In this document: positions 42,779-50,250 of the stretch, piece by piece
How positions within the stretch are numbered: the stretch's first letter is position 1
How the letters are laid out: the number at the start of each line of letters is the position of its first letter
Assembly (NCBI GenBank): GCA_963972065.1
Contig: CAXAVJ010000010.1
Span: 1-60,292, forward strand
Length of the DNA stretch: 60,292 nt
Source of the DNA: UBA1479 sp963972065
GTDB lineage: Bacteria; Pseudomonadota; Alphaproteobacteria; Rhodospirillales; Casp-alpha2
Reading direction: 5' to 3'
Notes under the pieces: model-generated
Database searches by the model: none
The model's input: the letters and a program-made list of their open reading frames with translations, nothing else
Told to the model about the DNA's origin: nothing
Position numbers and translations under genes: made by a program

Positions 42779-43429
42779 ATGAGCGAAGAAGCCGAAGCTG
42801 CTGAAGGCGGCGAACCTTCGATGGAAGACATCCTTTCTTCCATCCGCAAGATTTTGGCGGAGGAAGAGGATGAAGAGGGAGGCGATGCGCCGGCCGAGCA
42901 GGCCGCCGCGCCGGAACCCGAACCCGAACCTGCGCCGGCACCTGAGCCCGAACCGGCACCTGAGCCCGAACCGGAACCCGATATCGATATGACGGACATT
43001 CTGGACGAGCCGGACCCCGAGCCGGAGCCAGAACCCGAACCGGAAGACCTGTTCGAACCGGAGCCGGAACCCGTGGCCGCTGCTGCGCCGCCGCCACCAC
43101 CGCCGCCTCCCATGCCGGAGCCGGAACCGATGGCGGACATCATGGAATTGACCCCCGACATGGTTGCCCCCGATGCCATCATGTCGCGGCCGACCTCGCT
43201 GCACGGCTCGGACGTCCTGGCCGAACTGGCCCGGGCGATCCTCGACCGCCGCGACCTGCCGGTCATGTCCTCGGGCGACGCGTCGCTGGAAGGCATCGTG
43301 CGCGAAATGCTGAAGCCGATCCTGCGCGAATGGCTGGACCGCAATCTGCCCTACCTGATCGAACGCCTGGTGAAGAAGGAAATCGACACCATGGTGAACC
43401 GGGCGGAAGGTCTCGACAACTGGGGTTAG
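42779..43429 (+). CDS. popZ: PopZ-like pole-organising protein (DUF2497)
   Basis: PopZ forms polar condensates that tether the chromosome origin in Caulobacter. The 216-residue protein has the conserved N-terminal helix EPSMEDILSSIRKILAEE (residues 12-29) and the C-terminal oligomerisation region LEGIVREMLKPILREWLDRN ... LVKKEIDTMVNRA. Between them is an acidic Pro/Glu-rich linker of repeated PEPE units (about 45-125), the low-complexity linker typical of PopZ. Position directly upstream of valS matches Caulobacter. The linker codes for a protein repeat, not a DNA element. Confidence 0.85.
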   Translation: MSEEAEAAEGGEPSMEDILSSIRKILAEEEDEEGGDAPAEQAAAPEPEPEPAPAPEPEPAPEPEPEPDIDMTDILDEPDPEPEPEPEPEDLFEPEPEPVAAAAPPPPPPPPMPEPEPMADIMELTPDMVAPDAIMSRPTSLHGSDVLAELARAILDRRDLPVMSSGDASLEGIVREMLKPILREWLDRNLPYLIERLVKKEIDTMVNRAEGLDNWG

Positions 43430-43430
43430 T

Positions 43431-43474
43431 CGAAAATCCCGAGCGCCCGGAAACGGGCGCGACGACGATTTTCG
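43431..43474 (+). other. Large GAAA-capped hairpin directly after popZ
   Basis: Two stacked stems begin one base after the popZ stop: CGAAAATC (43431-43438) with GATTTTCG (43467-43474), and GCGCCCG (43443-43449) with CGGGCGC (43454-43460). They are closed by a GAAA tetraloop. All pairs are perfect, with small asymmetric internal loops. It is not followed by a T-run. It may act as an RNA 3' end, a processing site, or a regulatory structure ahead of valS. Confidence 0.5.
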
Positions 43475-43524
43475 CCAAGCAATAATTCCACCCGGCGGTA
43501 AGCCTGAAAAAGAATTACAATGAT

Positions 43525-43556
43525 AACCCCGGGGGGCTTTGTTCCCCGAGGTTTTT
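43525..43556 (+). terminator. Intrinsic terminator between popZ and valS
   Basis: AACCCCGGGG (43525-43534) pairs with CCCCGAGGTT (43544-43553) with one mismatch, and is followed by further T residues. It would separate popZ from valS transcription or act as an attenuator in the 5' region of valS, whose start is 59 bases downstream. Confidence 0.65.
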
Positions 43557-43614
43557 CGTTGTATACCCGCCAATCCCCACCGATTGACTTTAGCCGTTCC
43601 GAGGATCTGTTCCC

Positions 43615-46284
43615 ATGGCCGAACTGGATAAGACCTACCACCCCGAAGAGGTGGAAACCCGCCGATACGAGGAATGGGAACACAGCGGCGCCTTCGCGCC
43701 CGGCCAGGTGCCCGAGGTGGGCGGCAACGGTCAGCCCTATACCATCGTCATCCCGCCGCCCAACGTGACCGGCAGCCTGCACATGGGGCATGCCCTCAAC
43801 AACACGCTGCAGGACATCCTGATCCGTTACCACCGCATGAAGGGCGACCAGGCCCTGTGGCAGCCGGGCACGGACCATGCCGGCATCGCCACGCAGATGG
43901 TGGTCGAACGCATGCTCGAGGCCGAGGGCGTGAAGCGCACGGACCTGGGCCGCGACAAATTCGTCGAACGGGTGTGGGACTGGAAGGCGGAATCCGGCGG
44001 TACCATCACCAAACAGCTGCGCCGCCTGGGCGCGTCCTGCGATTGGTCGCGGGAACGCTTCACCATGGACGAGGGCCTGTCCAAGGCCGTCGTTAAGGTG
44101 TTCGTGGAACTGCACAAGCAGGGCCTGATCTATCGCGACAAGCGTCTGGTCAACTGGGACCCCAAGCTGCACACGGCGATTTCCGACCTGGAAGTCGAAC
44201 AGCGCGAGACCAAGGGCAAGATGTGGTACTTCAAGTATCCCATCGAGGGTCAGGACGGGCAGTTCATCACCGTCGGCACGACCCGCCCGGAAACCATGCT
44301 GGGCGACACGGGTGTCGCCGTGCACCCGGACGACGAGCGCTATACGGACCTGGTCGGCAAGAACGTGGTGCTGCCGATCACCGGCCGCCTGATCCCCATC
44401 GTCGCCGACCATTACGCCGACCCGGAAAAGGGCTCGGGCGCCGTGAAGATCACCCCGGGCCATGATTTCAACGATTTCGAGGTCGGCAAGCGGGCCGGGC
44501 TGGAGATCATCAACATCCTCGACGCCGACGCCCATCTGAATGAAAACGTGCCCGAAAAGTATCAGGGCATGGAGCGATTCAAGGCGCGCGACGCCATCCT
44601 CGCCGAAATGGAAGACCTGGGCCTGCTTGATCGGGTCGAAGACAACGATATGACCGTGCCCCACGGCGACCGGTCCGGCGTGGTGGTCGAACCCTGGCTG
44701 ATGGATCAGTGGTTCGTCGACGCCAAGACCCTGGCCAAGCCCGCCATCGAAGCGGTGGAGAGCGGCAAGACCCAGTTCGTGCCCAAGACCTGGGAAAACA
44801 CCTATTTCGAATGGATGCGCAACATCCAGCCCTGGTGCGTGTCGCGCCAATTGTGGTGGGGCCATCAGATCCCGGCCTGGTTCGGCCCCGACGGCGAAGT
44901 CTTCGTGGAAATGAGCGCGGAGGCCGCCCAGGCCGCCGCCGACGCCCATTACGGCAAGACGGTGGAGCTGACCCGCGACCCGGACGTGCTCGATACCTGG
45001 TTTTCCTCGGCCCTGTGGCCGTTTTCGACCCTGGGCTGGCCGGACGAGACGCCGGAACTGGCGCGTCACTATCCCACGGACGTGCTGGTCACCGGTTTCG
45101 ACATCATCTTCTTCTGGGTCGCCCGCATGATGATGATGGGCCTGCACTTCATGGACGAGGTGCCGTTCCACACGGTCTACATCCACGCCCTGGTGCGGGA
45201 CGAGAAGGGCCAGAAGATGTCCAAGTCCAAGGGCAACGTCATCGACCCTCTGGACCTCATCAACAAGTTCGGCGCCGATGCGCTGCGCTTCACCTTGACG
45301 GCCTTCGCCGCCCAGGGCCGCGACGTGAAAATGTCGGAAAGCCGGGTCGAGGGGGACCGCAACTTCTGCACCAAGATCTGGAACGCGGCCCGGTTCTGCG
45401 ACATGAACGAATGCCGGGTCGATCCAAAATTTAATCCGAATTCAGTTAATTCAATCCTGAACCGCTGGATCGTCGGCAAGGTTTCCGAGGCTGAAAAAGC
45501 CATGACCGCAGCACTTGGCGCCTATCGTTTCAACGATGCGGCCGGGGCTCTCTACGCCTTTACCTGGAACACCTTCTGCGATTGGTACCTGGAATTCGCC
45601 AAGCCCGTGTTCATGGGCACGGACGCGGCGGCCAAGGCGGAAACCCGGGCGACCACGGCCTGGGTGCTGGATCAGATCATCACCCTGCTGCATCCCATCG
45701 TGCCGTTCATCACGGAGGAACTGTGGCAGACCCGGGCCGAGCGCGCCCAGCCGCTGATCACCACGCCCTGGCCCGTGTACGACGCGGCCCTGGTCGATGC
45801 CGCGGTCAACGCGGAAATGGACTGGGTCGTGCGCCTGATCTCGCAGATCCGCGCCGTGCGGTCGGAAATGAACGTGCCGCCCAAGGCGAAAATCCCCATG
45901 CTGCTGAAAGATGGGGACGGTGCGGCCCAGGCGGCGCTGGCCACCCACCGCGATCTGATCCTGCGCCTCGCCGGCCTGTCCGACGCGGGCGTGCTGACCG
46001 GCGAGGTGCCCAAGGGCGCCGTGCAGGACGTGCTCGACGGTGCCATGATCATCCTGCCGATCGCTGACGCCATCGACCTGGAGGTGGAAAAAGCGCGGCT
46101 TTTGAAGGAAATTTCCAAGCAGGACGCGGAAATCGACCGGTTCGAGAAGAAGCTGGGCAACGCCAAGTTCGTTGCCAACGCCCCGGCCGAGGTGGTCGAC
46201 GGTGAGCGCGAGAAGCTTGGCGAAGCCCAAGCCACGCGGGCGCGCCTGGATGAAGCCCTCAAGCGGCTGGCGGCGGTGGCCTGA
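43615..46284 (+). CDS. valS: Valyl-tRNA synthetase
   Basis: ValS charges tRNA-Val. The 889-residue product has the class I signatures HMGH (residues 56-59, in PPNVTGSLHMGHALN) and KMSKS (534-538). It also has the editing domain between them (TTRPETMLGDTGVAVHP), an anticodon-binding domain (FCDWYLEFAKPVF), and a C-terminal coiled coil (about 820-889) that is normal for ValS. ATG at 43615 is preceded by GAGG 10 bases upstream. It is a single gene with a probable terminator on each side. Confidence 0.97.
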   Translation: MAELDKTYHPEEVETRRYEEWEHSGAFAPGQVPEVGGNGQPYTIVIPPPNVTGSLHMGHALNNTLQDILIRYHRMKGDQALWQPGTDHAGIATQMVVERMLEAEGVKRTDLGRDKFVERVWDWKAESGGTITKQLRRLGASCDWSRERFTMDEGLSKAVVKVFVELHKQGLIYRDKRLVNWDPKLHTAISDLEVEQRETKGKMWYFKYPIEGQDGQFITVGTTRPETMLGDTGVAVHPDDERYTDLVGKNVVLPITGRLIPIVADHYADPEKGSGAVKITPGHDFNDFEVGKRAGLEIINILDADAHLNENVPEKYQGMERFKARDAILAEMEDLGLLDRVEDNDMTVPHGDRSGVVVEPWLMDQWFVDAKTLAKPAIEAVESGKTQFVPKTWENTYFEWMRNIQPWCVSRQLWWGHQIPAWFGPDGEVFVEMSAEAAQAAADAHYGKTVELTRDPDVLDTWFSSALWPFSTLGWPDETPELARHYPTDVLVTGFDIIFFWVARMMMMGLHFMDEVPFHTVYIHALVRDEKGQKMSKSKGNVIDPLDLINKFGADALRFTLTAFAAQGRDVKMSESRVEGDRNFCTKIWNAARFCDMNECRVDPKFNPNSVNSILNRWIVGKVSEAEKAMTAALGAYRFNDAAGALYAFTWNTFCDWYLEFAKPVFMGTDAAAKAETRATTAWVLDQIITLLHPIVPFITEELWQTRAERAQPLITTPWPVYDAALVDAAVNAEMDWVVRLISQIRAVRSEMNVPPKAKIPMLLKDGDGAAQAALATHRDLILRLAGLSDAGVLTGEVPKGAVQDVLDGAMIILPIADAIDLEVEKARLLKEISKQDAEIDRFEKKLGNAKFVANAPAEVVDGEREKLGEAQATRARLDEALKRLAAVA

Positions 46285-46285
46285 C

Positions 46286-46322
46286 CCCGCCTAATCCCGA
46301 AGGCGGGCTGCTTGGGCTTTTG
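46286..46322 (+). terminator. Probable valS terminator
   Basis: CCCGCCT (46286-46292) pairs with AGGCGGG (46301-46307), starting just after the valS stop. A loosely T-rich stretch (CTTGGGCTTTTGT) follows. Confidence 0.5.
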
Positions 46323-46385
46323 TCGGCAATATCCCACCGCGCGGCTGTTTCTCCGACAGCCGTGTCGGTGTTGATCCTATTCTCC

Positions 46386-46614
46386 TAATATGCGCCCGGA
46401 ATAGGAACTTTCAGGGGCTGGTGTGACCGGGGAGGGGGGCGTTAGCCTTCTTCGTAGGCAGATGAAGGAGGTTACAAAGTTGGAACCACCTATGCAGTCC
46501 ACCGACATATCGACCCAAACCCCATTTACCCGGTGATCATCGGGTGGGATCGGGTGCGACGCCGATCCCGAAACTGAAACGGAAAGCCCCGCCCTTGAAA
46601 CCGGCGGGGCTTTT
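46386..46614 (+). ncRNA. Candidate small structured RNA with a tiny ORF
   Basis: The 458-base valS-mscS spacer has no normal gene. From about 46440 it contains CCTTC/GAAGG pairing, a perfect AAGGAGG (46465-46471), then ACCCG/CGGGT (46528-46545), a perfect 8-bp stem GGGATCGG/CCGATCCC (46546-46569), and finally an intrinsic terminator. A -10-like TAATAT sits at 46386-46391, without a clear -35. The AAGGAGG lies 8 bases before a TTG that opens an 18-codon ORF (46480-46536, MEPPMQSTDISTQTPFTR). The block looks like an independent transcription unit: either a small RNA or a mini-gene. I do not match it to 6S, SRP RNA, tmRNA or RNase P. Confidence 0.4.
46583..46614 (+). terminator. Intrinsic terminator of the intergenic unit
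   Basis: AAAGCCCCGCC pairs with GGCGGGGCTTTT around a 9-base loop and ends in a T-run. It lies 260 bases after the valS terminator, implying a separate transcript that ends here. Confidence 0.75.
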
Positions 46615-46742
46615 ACGTGGGCGCCAGCATACCGGCCCGTGCTCTATCTTCGACACTGCCTCTTGTGAGCCCGCGCCCGCGCCGACATAATCGGCTTTCC
46701 ATTCCCGGGGGGCGGGGCGTAGCGCAAGGATAGAGACCCAAC

Positions 46743-47609
46743 ATGGATAAAGCAGAACAACAGATCGCCAACGCCCAGAAAGCGATTGAGACGGTCATGC
46801 AGACCGCCGCCGACGTCGGCACGGAATACGGCATGAGCGTGATCGGCGCCATCGTCATCCTGGTCATCGGCTGGTGGATCGCCGGTTGGGCCAAGCGCAC
46901 GGTGACCAAGGCCCTCAACCGGGTCAAATCCATCGATGACACGCTGACGCCGTTCCTGTCGTCCATCGTCGGTTATGTCGTCAAGATCTTCGTCCTGGTC
47001 GCGGTGCTCAACCAGTTCGGGGTGCAGACAACCTCGCTGATCGCTATTCTGGGTGCCGCCGGCCTGGCCATCGGTCTGGCCTTGCAGGGCACCATGCAGA
47101 ACGTCGCGGCGGGGGTCATGCTGCTGGTGCTGCGCCCGTTCAAGACGGGGGATTTCATCGACGCCGGCGGCCAGTCGGGCACGGTGGTGGAGATCAGCCT
47201 GTTCACCACGGAACTGCGGACGCCCGACGGCATCTTCAAGTCGGTGCCCAATTCCTCGATCTGGGGGGCGTCGATCACCAACTTCTCGCGCAACCCGACG
47301 CGCCGCATCGACCTTGTCGCCGGCATTGCCTATGGCGACGACCTGCCGAAGGCCATGGACCTGCTGAAAGGCATCCTCGACAAGGACGCCCGTATCCTCA
47401 AGGACCCGGCCCCGGAAGTCATGGTCGTGGCCATGGCCGACAGTTCCGTGAACATCAACCTGCGCGCCTGGGTCAACATCGGCGATTACTGGCCGACCCT
47501 GTTCGAGCTCAACAAAGAGGTCAAGTTGGGCCTGGAAGATGCAGGCTTTACCATTCCGTTCCCGCAGCAGGACGTCTACATGCATCAGGTCGGCAAAGCG
47601 GCCGAATAG
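46743..47609 (+). CDS. mscS: Small-conductance mechanosensitive channel (MscS family)
   Basis: The 288-residue protein is a basic MscS: an N-terminal helix (SVIGAIVILVIGWWIAGW), a second (YVVKIFVLVAVLNQFGV), and the pore helix AGLAIGLALQGTMQNVAAGVML with its Gly/Ala packing pattern. The cytoplasmic beta domain (FKTGDFIDAGGQSGTVVEI, VPNSSIWGASITNFSRNP) follows. It would open on membrane tension to release solutes in osmotic downshock. It has its own upstream region after a terminator. Confidence 0.92.
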   Translation: MDKAEQQIANAQKAIETVMQTAADVGTEYGMSVIGAIVILVIGWWIAGWAKRTVTKALNRVKSIDDTLTPFLSSIVGYVVKIFVLVAVLNQFGVQTTSLIAILGAAGLAIGLALQGTMQNVAAGVMLLVLRPFKTGDFIDAGGQSGTVVEISLFTTELRTPDGIFKSVPNSSIWGASITNFSRNPTRRIDLVAGIAYGDDLPKAMDLLKGILDKDARILKDPAPEVMVVAMADSSVNINLRAWVNIGDYWPTLFELNKEVKLGLEDAGFTIPFPQQDVYMHQVGKAAE

Positions 47610-47623
47610 ACGACATGCGAACG

Positions 47624-47650
47624 CCGCCGACGCCCCCAGGGTGTCGGCGG
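47624..47650 (+). terminator. Hairpin after mscS
   Basis: A perfect 8-bp stem, CCGCCGAC/GTCGGCGG, with an 11-base loop lies 14 bases after the mscS stop. There is no T-run, so it is only a weak terminator candidate. Confidence 0.35.
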
Positions 47651-47696
47651 TAACCGCCTGTTAAGCCAACTGAAATAGGCTGATCGTCGGAGACGT

Positions 47697-48263
47697 ATGA
47701 CGATGACCGAGTTTCAGGCCCCCGAACTGCCCCTTAATCCGACGCCGGAACAGCGCGCGGAATACATCATGATGCGGCTGGAGCAATTCATCCGCGAAGG
47801 CCGCAGCGTGGGCGAGGGCATGTCCTTCAAGCAGTGGCAGGCCATGGCCAAGACGGAAATCGCCATCGCCGTCGCCGCTGCCCAGAACGAGGTCCAGAAG
47901 GACGACCCGGTGACCCGGCGCCTGTTGTTCATGACGGCGGCATGTCTCACCACCATCGGCTTCTGGGGCACGGCCGTCAGCCTGCACAAGACGGCCTATC
48001 TGGTGGGGGCGCTAGTCTGCGCCGGGGCGGGCATCCTGCTCCTGATCTGCGCCGGCGAATGGCGCTTCCGCAAATGGCGGCGCAAGAAGGACGCCCAACT
48101 CCGCATCGAACGCCTCGCCAACATCGAGGCCCTCAACAAGCGCATCAAGGGCCTGGAGCGGGCCCTCGAGAAAGAGGAAAAGATGCTGGAGAAGAAGCTG
48201 AAGAAGGTGCGGGGAGAAGTCGATACCCTCCACGCGGCCACCACGCCGCCGGTGCCGAGCTAA
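47697..48263 (+). CDS. Hypothetical membrane protein with C-terminal coiled coil
   Basis: The 188-residue product is not recognised. It has a soluble N-terminal half (about 1-80), two adjacent hydrophobic segments (LFMTAACLTTIGFWGTAV near 82-99 and LVGALVCAGAGILLLICAG near 105-123), and a very basic, then mixed-charge helical C-terminus. The C-terminus (ALNKRIKGLERALEKEEKML) should form a coiled coil. ATG at 47697 follows GGAG by about 5 bases; the ATG at 47703 is an alternative. It follows mscS by 87 bases and ends just before a palindromic repeat element. Confidence 0.65.
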   Translation: MTMTEFQAPELPLNPTPEQRAEYIMMRLEQFIREGRSVGEGMSFKQWQAMAKTEIAIAVAAAQNEVQKDDPVTRRLLFMTAACLTTIGFWGTAVSLHKTAYLVGALVCAGAGILLLICAGEWRFRKWRRKKDAQLRIERLANIEALNKRIKGLERALEKEEKMLEKKLKKVRGEVDTLHAATTPPVPS

Positions 48264-48273
48264 CAGAAAATCA

Positions 48274-48435
48274 CCACAGAGACAGTGAGGCACTGAGAAG
48301 GCTCTTGTCATGCCCGGACTTGATCCGGGCATCCGCGTCTTGCCGAGGCGGCGAACGACGCTAAGCCGTGGATGGCCGGGTCAAGCCCGGCCATGACGGG
48401 GGATGCGAATTCTCAGTGCCTCACTGTCTCAGTGG
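48274..48435. repeat. Nested palindromic element, copy 1 (MITE/REP-like)
   Basis: This 162-bp element has long terminal inverted arms: CCACAGAGACAGTGAGG followed by CACTGAGAA at the left, and the near-exact complement TTCTCAGTG then CCTCACTGTCTCAGTGG at the right. Inside are two smaller palindromes. One (48310-48332) has 9-bp arms ATGCCCGGA/TCCGGGCAT. The other (48372-48394) has arms ATGGCCGGG/CCCGGCCAT. Its right end supplies the TGA stop of the gene at 48429-49676. An inverted related copy lies on the other side of that gene. Such elements are known as non-autonomous mobile or REP-type repeats in alphaproteobacteria; mobility is inferred. Confidence 0.8.
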
Positions 48436-49676
48436 TTTGCCTTCCTTAAATCACCTAACGCCCTCACCAACCGCTCAACTTCATCCACCGTATTGTAATG
48501 CGCCATGGACGTGCGGACGACACCGTCGGTGGTGTCGGTGACGCCGACGGCTTCCAGCAGGCGCGGCGCGTAGAAGTCGCCGTTCCAGCAGGCGATCTGT
48601 TGCGCCGTCAGGGCCGCGACGATTTCCGCCGATGATTTCCCTTTGACCGTGAACGAGAACGTCGGCGCGCGGTCGTAGGCCGAGTGGCGGCCCAGTAGGC
48701 GCAGGCCCGGCGTGTTGAGGACGCCATCCAGGAACCGTTCGGCAAGCCGCTGTTCATGGGCGGCGATGAGGCCGAAGACCTGGGCCGTGCGGGCGTGGAG
48801 CGTGTTGGCGGGTTCATCGAAATGATGGGCGCAGAGCGCTTCGACATAATCCGCAATGCCGGCGAGGGCCGCGATGGTTTCGTGGTTGGGGCCGGCCGGG
48901 TTGAGCTTGTGCTGGATATCGTCCTCGGCGAAGAACAGGTGGCCCTGGCCGCGCGCTTCCAACAATCGTTCGCGCTTGCCGTAGAGCATGCCGATGTGGG
49001 GGCCCATGATCTTGTAGAAGCTGTAGAGGTAGAAATCGACGTCCCAGGCCTTCACGTCCACCGCCCGGTGGGGGGCGTAGGCGACGGCATCGACACAGAC
49101 CATCGCGCCCGCCGCATGGACCTGTTTGGTGATCGCCGGAACGTCGTTGATGTCGCCGGTGATGTTGGAGACATGGGGGAAGGCGACCAGCCGTGTGCGC
49201 TCGGTCAGCAGGTCTTCTAGTAGATCAAGGCGCAGCGCCCCCGTTTCGGCATCGACCGGCCAGTCCTTCACGACGATCCCGAATTCGGCAAGGCGCCGCC
49301 AGGGCGAGGAATTGGCTTCGTGGTTCAGGGTCGCGACGATGATCTCGTCGCCCGCGTTCCAGAGCGGCCGGAGCGCCTGGGCCAGGACATAGACGTTCAG
49401 GGAGGTCGAGGGGCCGATCACGACCTCGTCCGCCGTCGCCCCGATCATCTCCGCCATGCGGGCGTGGCCGTCGGCCATGCGCTGGGCCGCCAATTGCGAT
49501 TTGGGGTAGGGGGCCTGGGGCTGGACCTGGGATTCGCGCATATAGGCCGTCATGCGCTCGATCACCGCATTGGGCACGTAGGAGCCGCCGGCGTTCTCGA
49601 AAAACGCCCAGCCGTCGTTGAAACAGGTGTGCGGGAACTGGGCGCGCACGAAGGGCAGGTCGAGGGACTTGGTCAT
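48429..49676 (-). CDS. Class V aminotransferase-like protein (cysteine desulfurase family)
   Basis: The 415-residue PLP enzyme belongs to the cysteine-desulfurase-like family of class V aminotransferases. Key features are FFENAGGSYVP near the N-terminus, TSLNVYVLAQAL, the active-site HVSNITGDINDVP and CVDAVAYAPH blocks, and the PLP lysine K222 in SFYKIMGPHIGML. No obvious catalytic cysteine loop of SufS/IscS type is seen, so the substrate could be another amine or sulfur amino acid. The last codons (KANH and TGA) run into the palindromic element. With inverted elements on both sides, the gene may have been carried as a cassette. Confidence 0.78.
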   Translation of the reverse strand: MTKSLDLPFVRAQFPHTCFNDGWAFFENAGGSYVPNAVIERMTAYMRESQVQPQAPYPKSQLAAQRMADGHARMAEMIGATADEVVIGPSTSLNVYVLAQALRPLWNAGDEIIVATLNHEANSSPWRRLAEFGIVVKDWPVDAETGALRLDLLEDLLTERTRLVAFPHVSNITGDINDVPAITKQVHAAGAMVCVDAVAYAPHRAVDVKAWDVDFYLYSFYKIMGPHIGMLYGKRERLLEARGQGHLFFAEDDIQHKLNPAGPNHETIAALAGIADYVEALCAHHFDEPANTLHARTAQVFGLIAAHEQRLAERFLDGVLNTPGLRLLGRHSAYDRAPTFSFTVKGKSSAEIVAALTAQQIACWNGDFYAPRLLEAVGVTDTTDGVVRTSMAHYNTVDEVERLVRALGDLRKANH

Positions 49677-49689
49677 GGGGGAAGTTTAA

Positions 49690-49865
49690 CCACTGAGACG
49701 GTGAGGCAGTGAGAAGATTTCAGTTTGTCATGGCCGGGCGCGACCCGGCCATCCATGTCTTGATCTATTGCCGAGAGTGAAACGCCTGGATGCCCGGATC
49801 AAGTCCGGGCATGACGATTTGGATAGCAGCCGTCCAACCGACGCCTTCTTCTCACCGCCTCAGTG
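49690..49865. repeat. Nested palindromic element, copy 2 (inverted relative to copy 1)
   Basis: This 176-bp copy has terminal arms CCACTGAGACGGTGAGG/CAGTGAGAAG and TTCTCACCGCCTCAGTGG. Its inner palindromes are those of copy 1 in swapped order: ATGGCCGGG/CCCGGCCAT (49730-49752) first, then ATGCCCGGA/TCCGGGCAT (49790-49812). The latter is the exact reverse complement of the first palindrome of copy 1, including its loop. It lies between the class V gene start and the PilZ gene. Confidence 0.8.
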
Positions 49866-49884
49866 GTTCAAGATTTTCCCGTAA

Positions 49885-50190
49885 TCACGCCTGCATGGCG
49901 AGGGACATGACCAGCTCGGCCAGGACTTCGGGGTCGGCTTCGAACTTGAGGCCGAGCCGCCCCTTGCGGCACCAGGCGACGGTCGCCGAGACGTCGCCGA
50001 ACGCCCCCAGGTCGAGGGTCAGGTGGCGGCCCTTGGACAGGTCGAGCGAAGCAATGATCTGGGCCCCCCCGGGGGAGATGTCCTCGATCAGGCATTTGGT
50101 GGAAGCGTCGCCCACGGTCACACGTGCCTGAAAGCCCGAGGACTTTCGGTCGTGCTCGCGCCGGTTCAAGGCGAAGGCGTCTTCGGCCAT
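49885..50190 (-). CDS. PilZ-domain protein
   Basis: The 101-residue protein is a single PilZ domain, a c-di-GMP receptor. The arginine-rich N-terminal motif appears as NRREHDRKSS, and the second motif D/N-x-S-x2-G as DISPGGAQI; both contact the dinucleotide. Nothing else is attached, so it must act on a separate partner. Such single-domain PilZ proteins often act on motility or surface polysaccharide. It lies 60 bases upstream of the ilvD stop and may be independent. Confidence 0.82.
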   Translation of the reverse strand: MAEDAFALNRREHDRKSSGFQARVTVGDASTKCLIEDISPGGAQIIASLDLSKGRHLTLDLGAFGDVSATVAWCRKGRLGLKFEADPEVLAELVMSLAMQA

Positions 50191-50250
50191 GGCCGTTATC
50201 CCGTTTTTGTCACACCCGGGCCGACCTCCGGCCCCGTCTGGACGCGGGGC

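Noticed and set aside
42900..43140. Repetitive GAACCCGAACC-like DNA as a possible tandem repeat locus or CRISPR
   Set aside because: The repeat encodes the acidic Pro/Glu linker of the PopZ-like protein and keeps the reading frame; unit length and spacing do not fit CRISPR.
43426..45186. 586-codon minus-strand frame opposite valS
   Set aside because: valS is certain on the plus strand; the reverse frame has no motif and is His and Asp biased, as expected for a shadow.
46386..46614. 6S RNA, SRP RNA, tmRNA or RNase P RNA in the valS-mscS spacer
   Set aside because: The conserved cores (for example GGAAGGAAGCAGCC of SRP RNA or GAGGAAAGTC of RNase P) are absent, so only an unclassified RNA candidate is reported.
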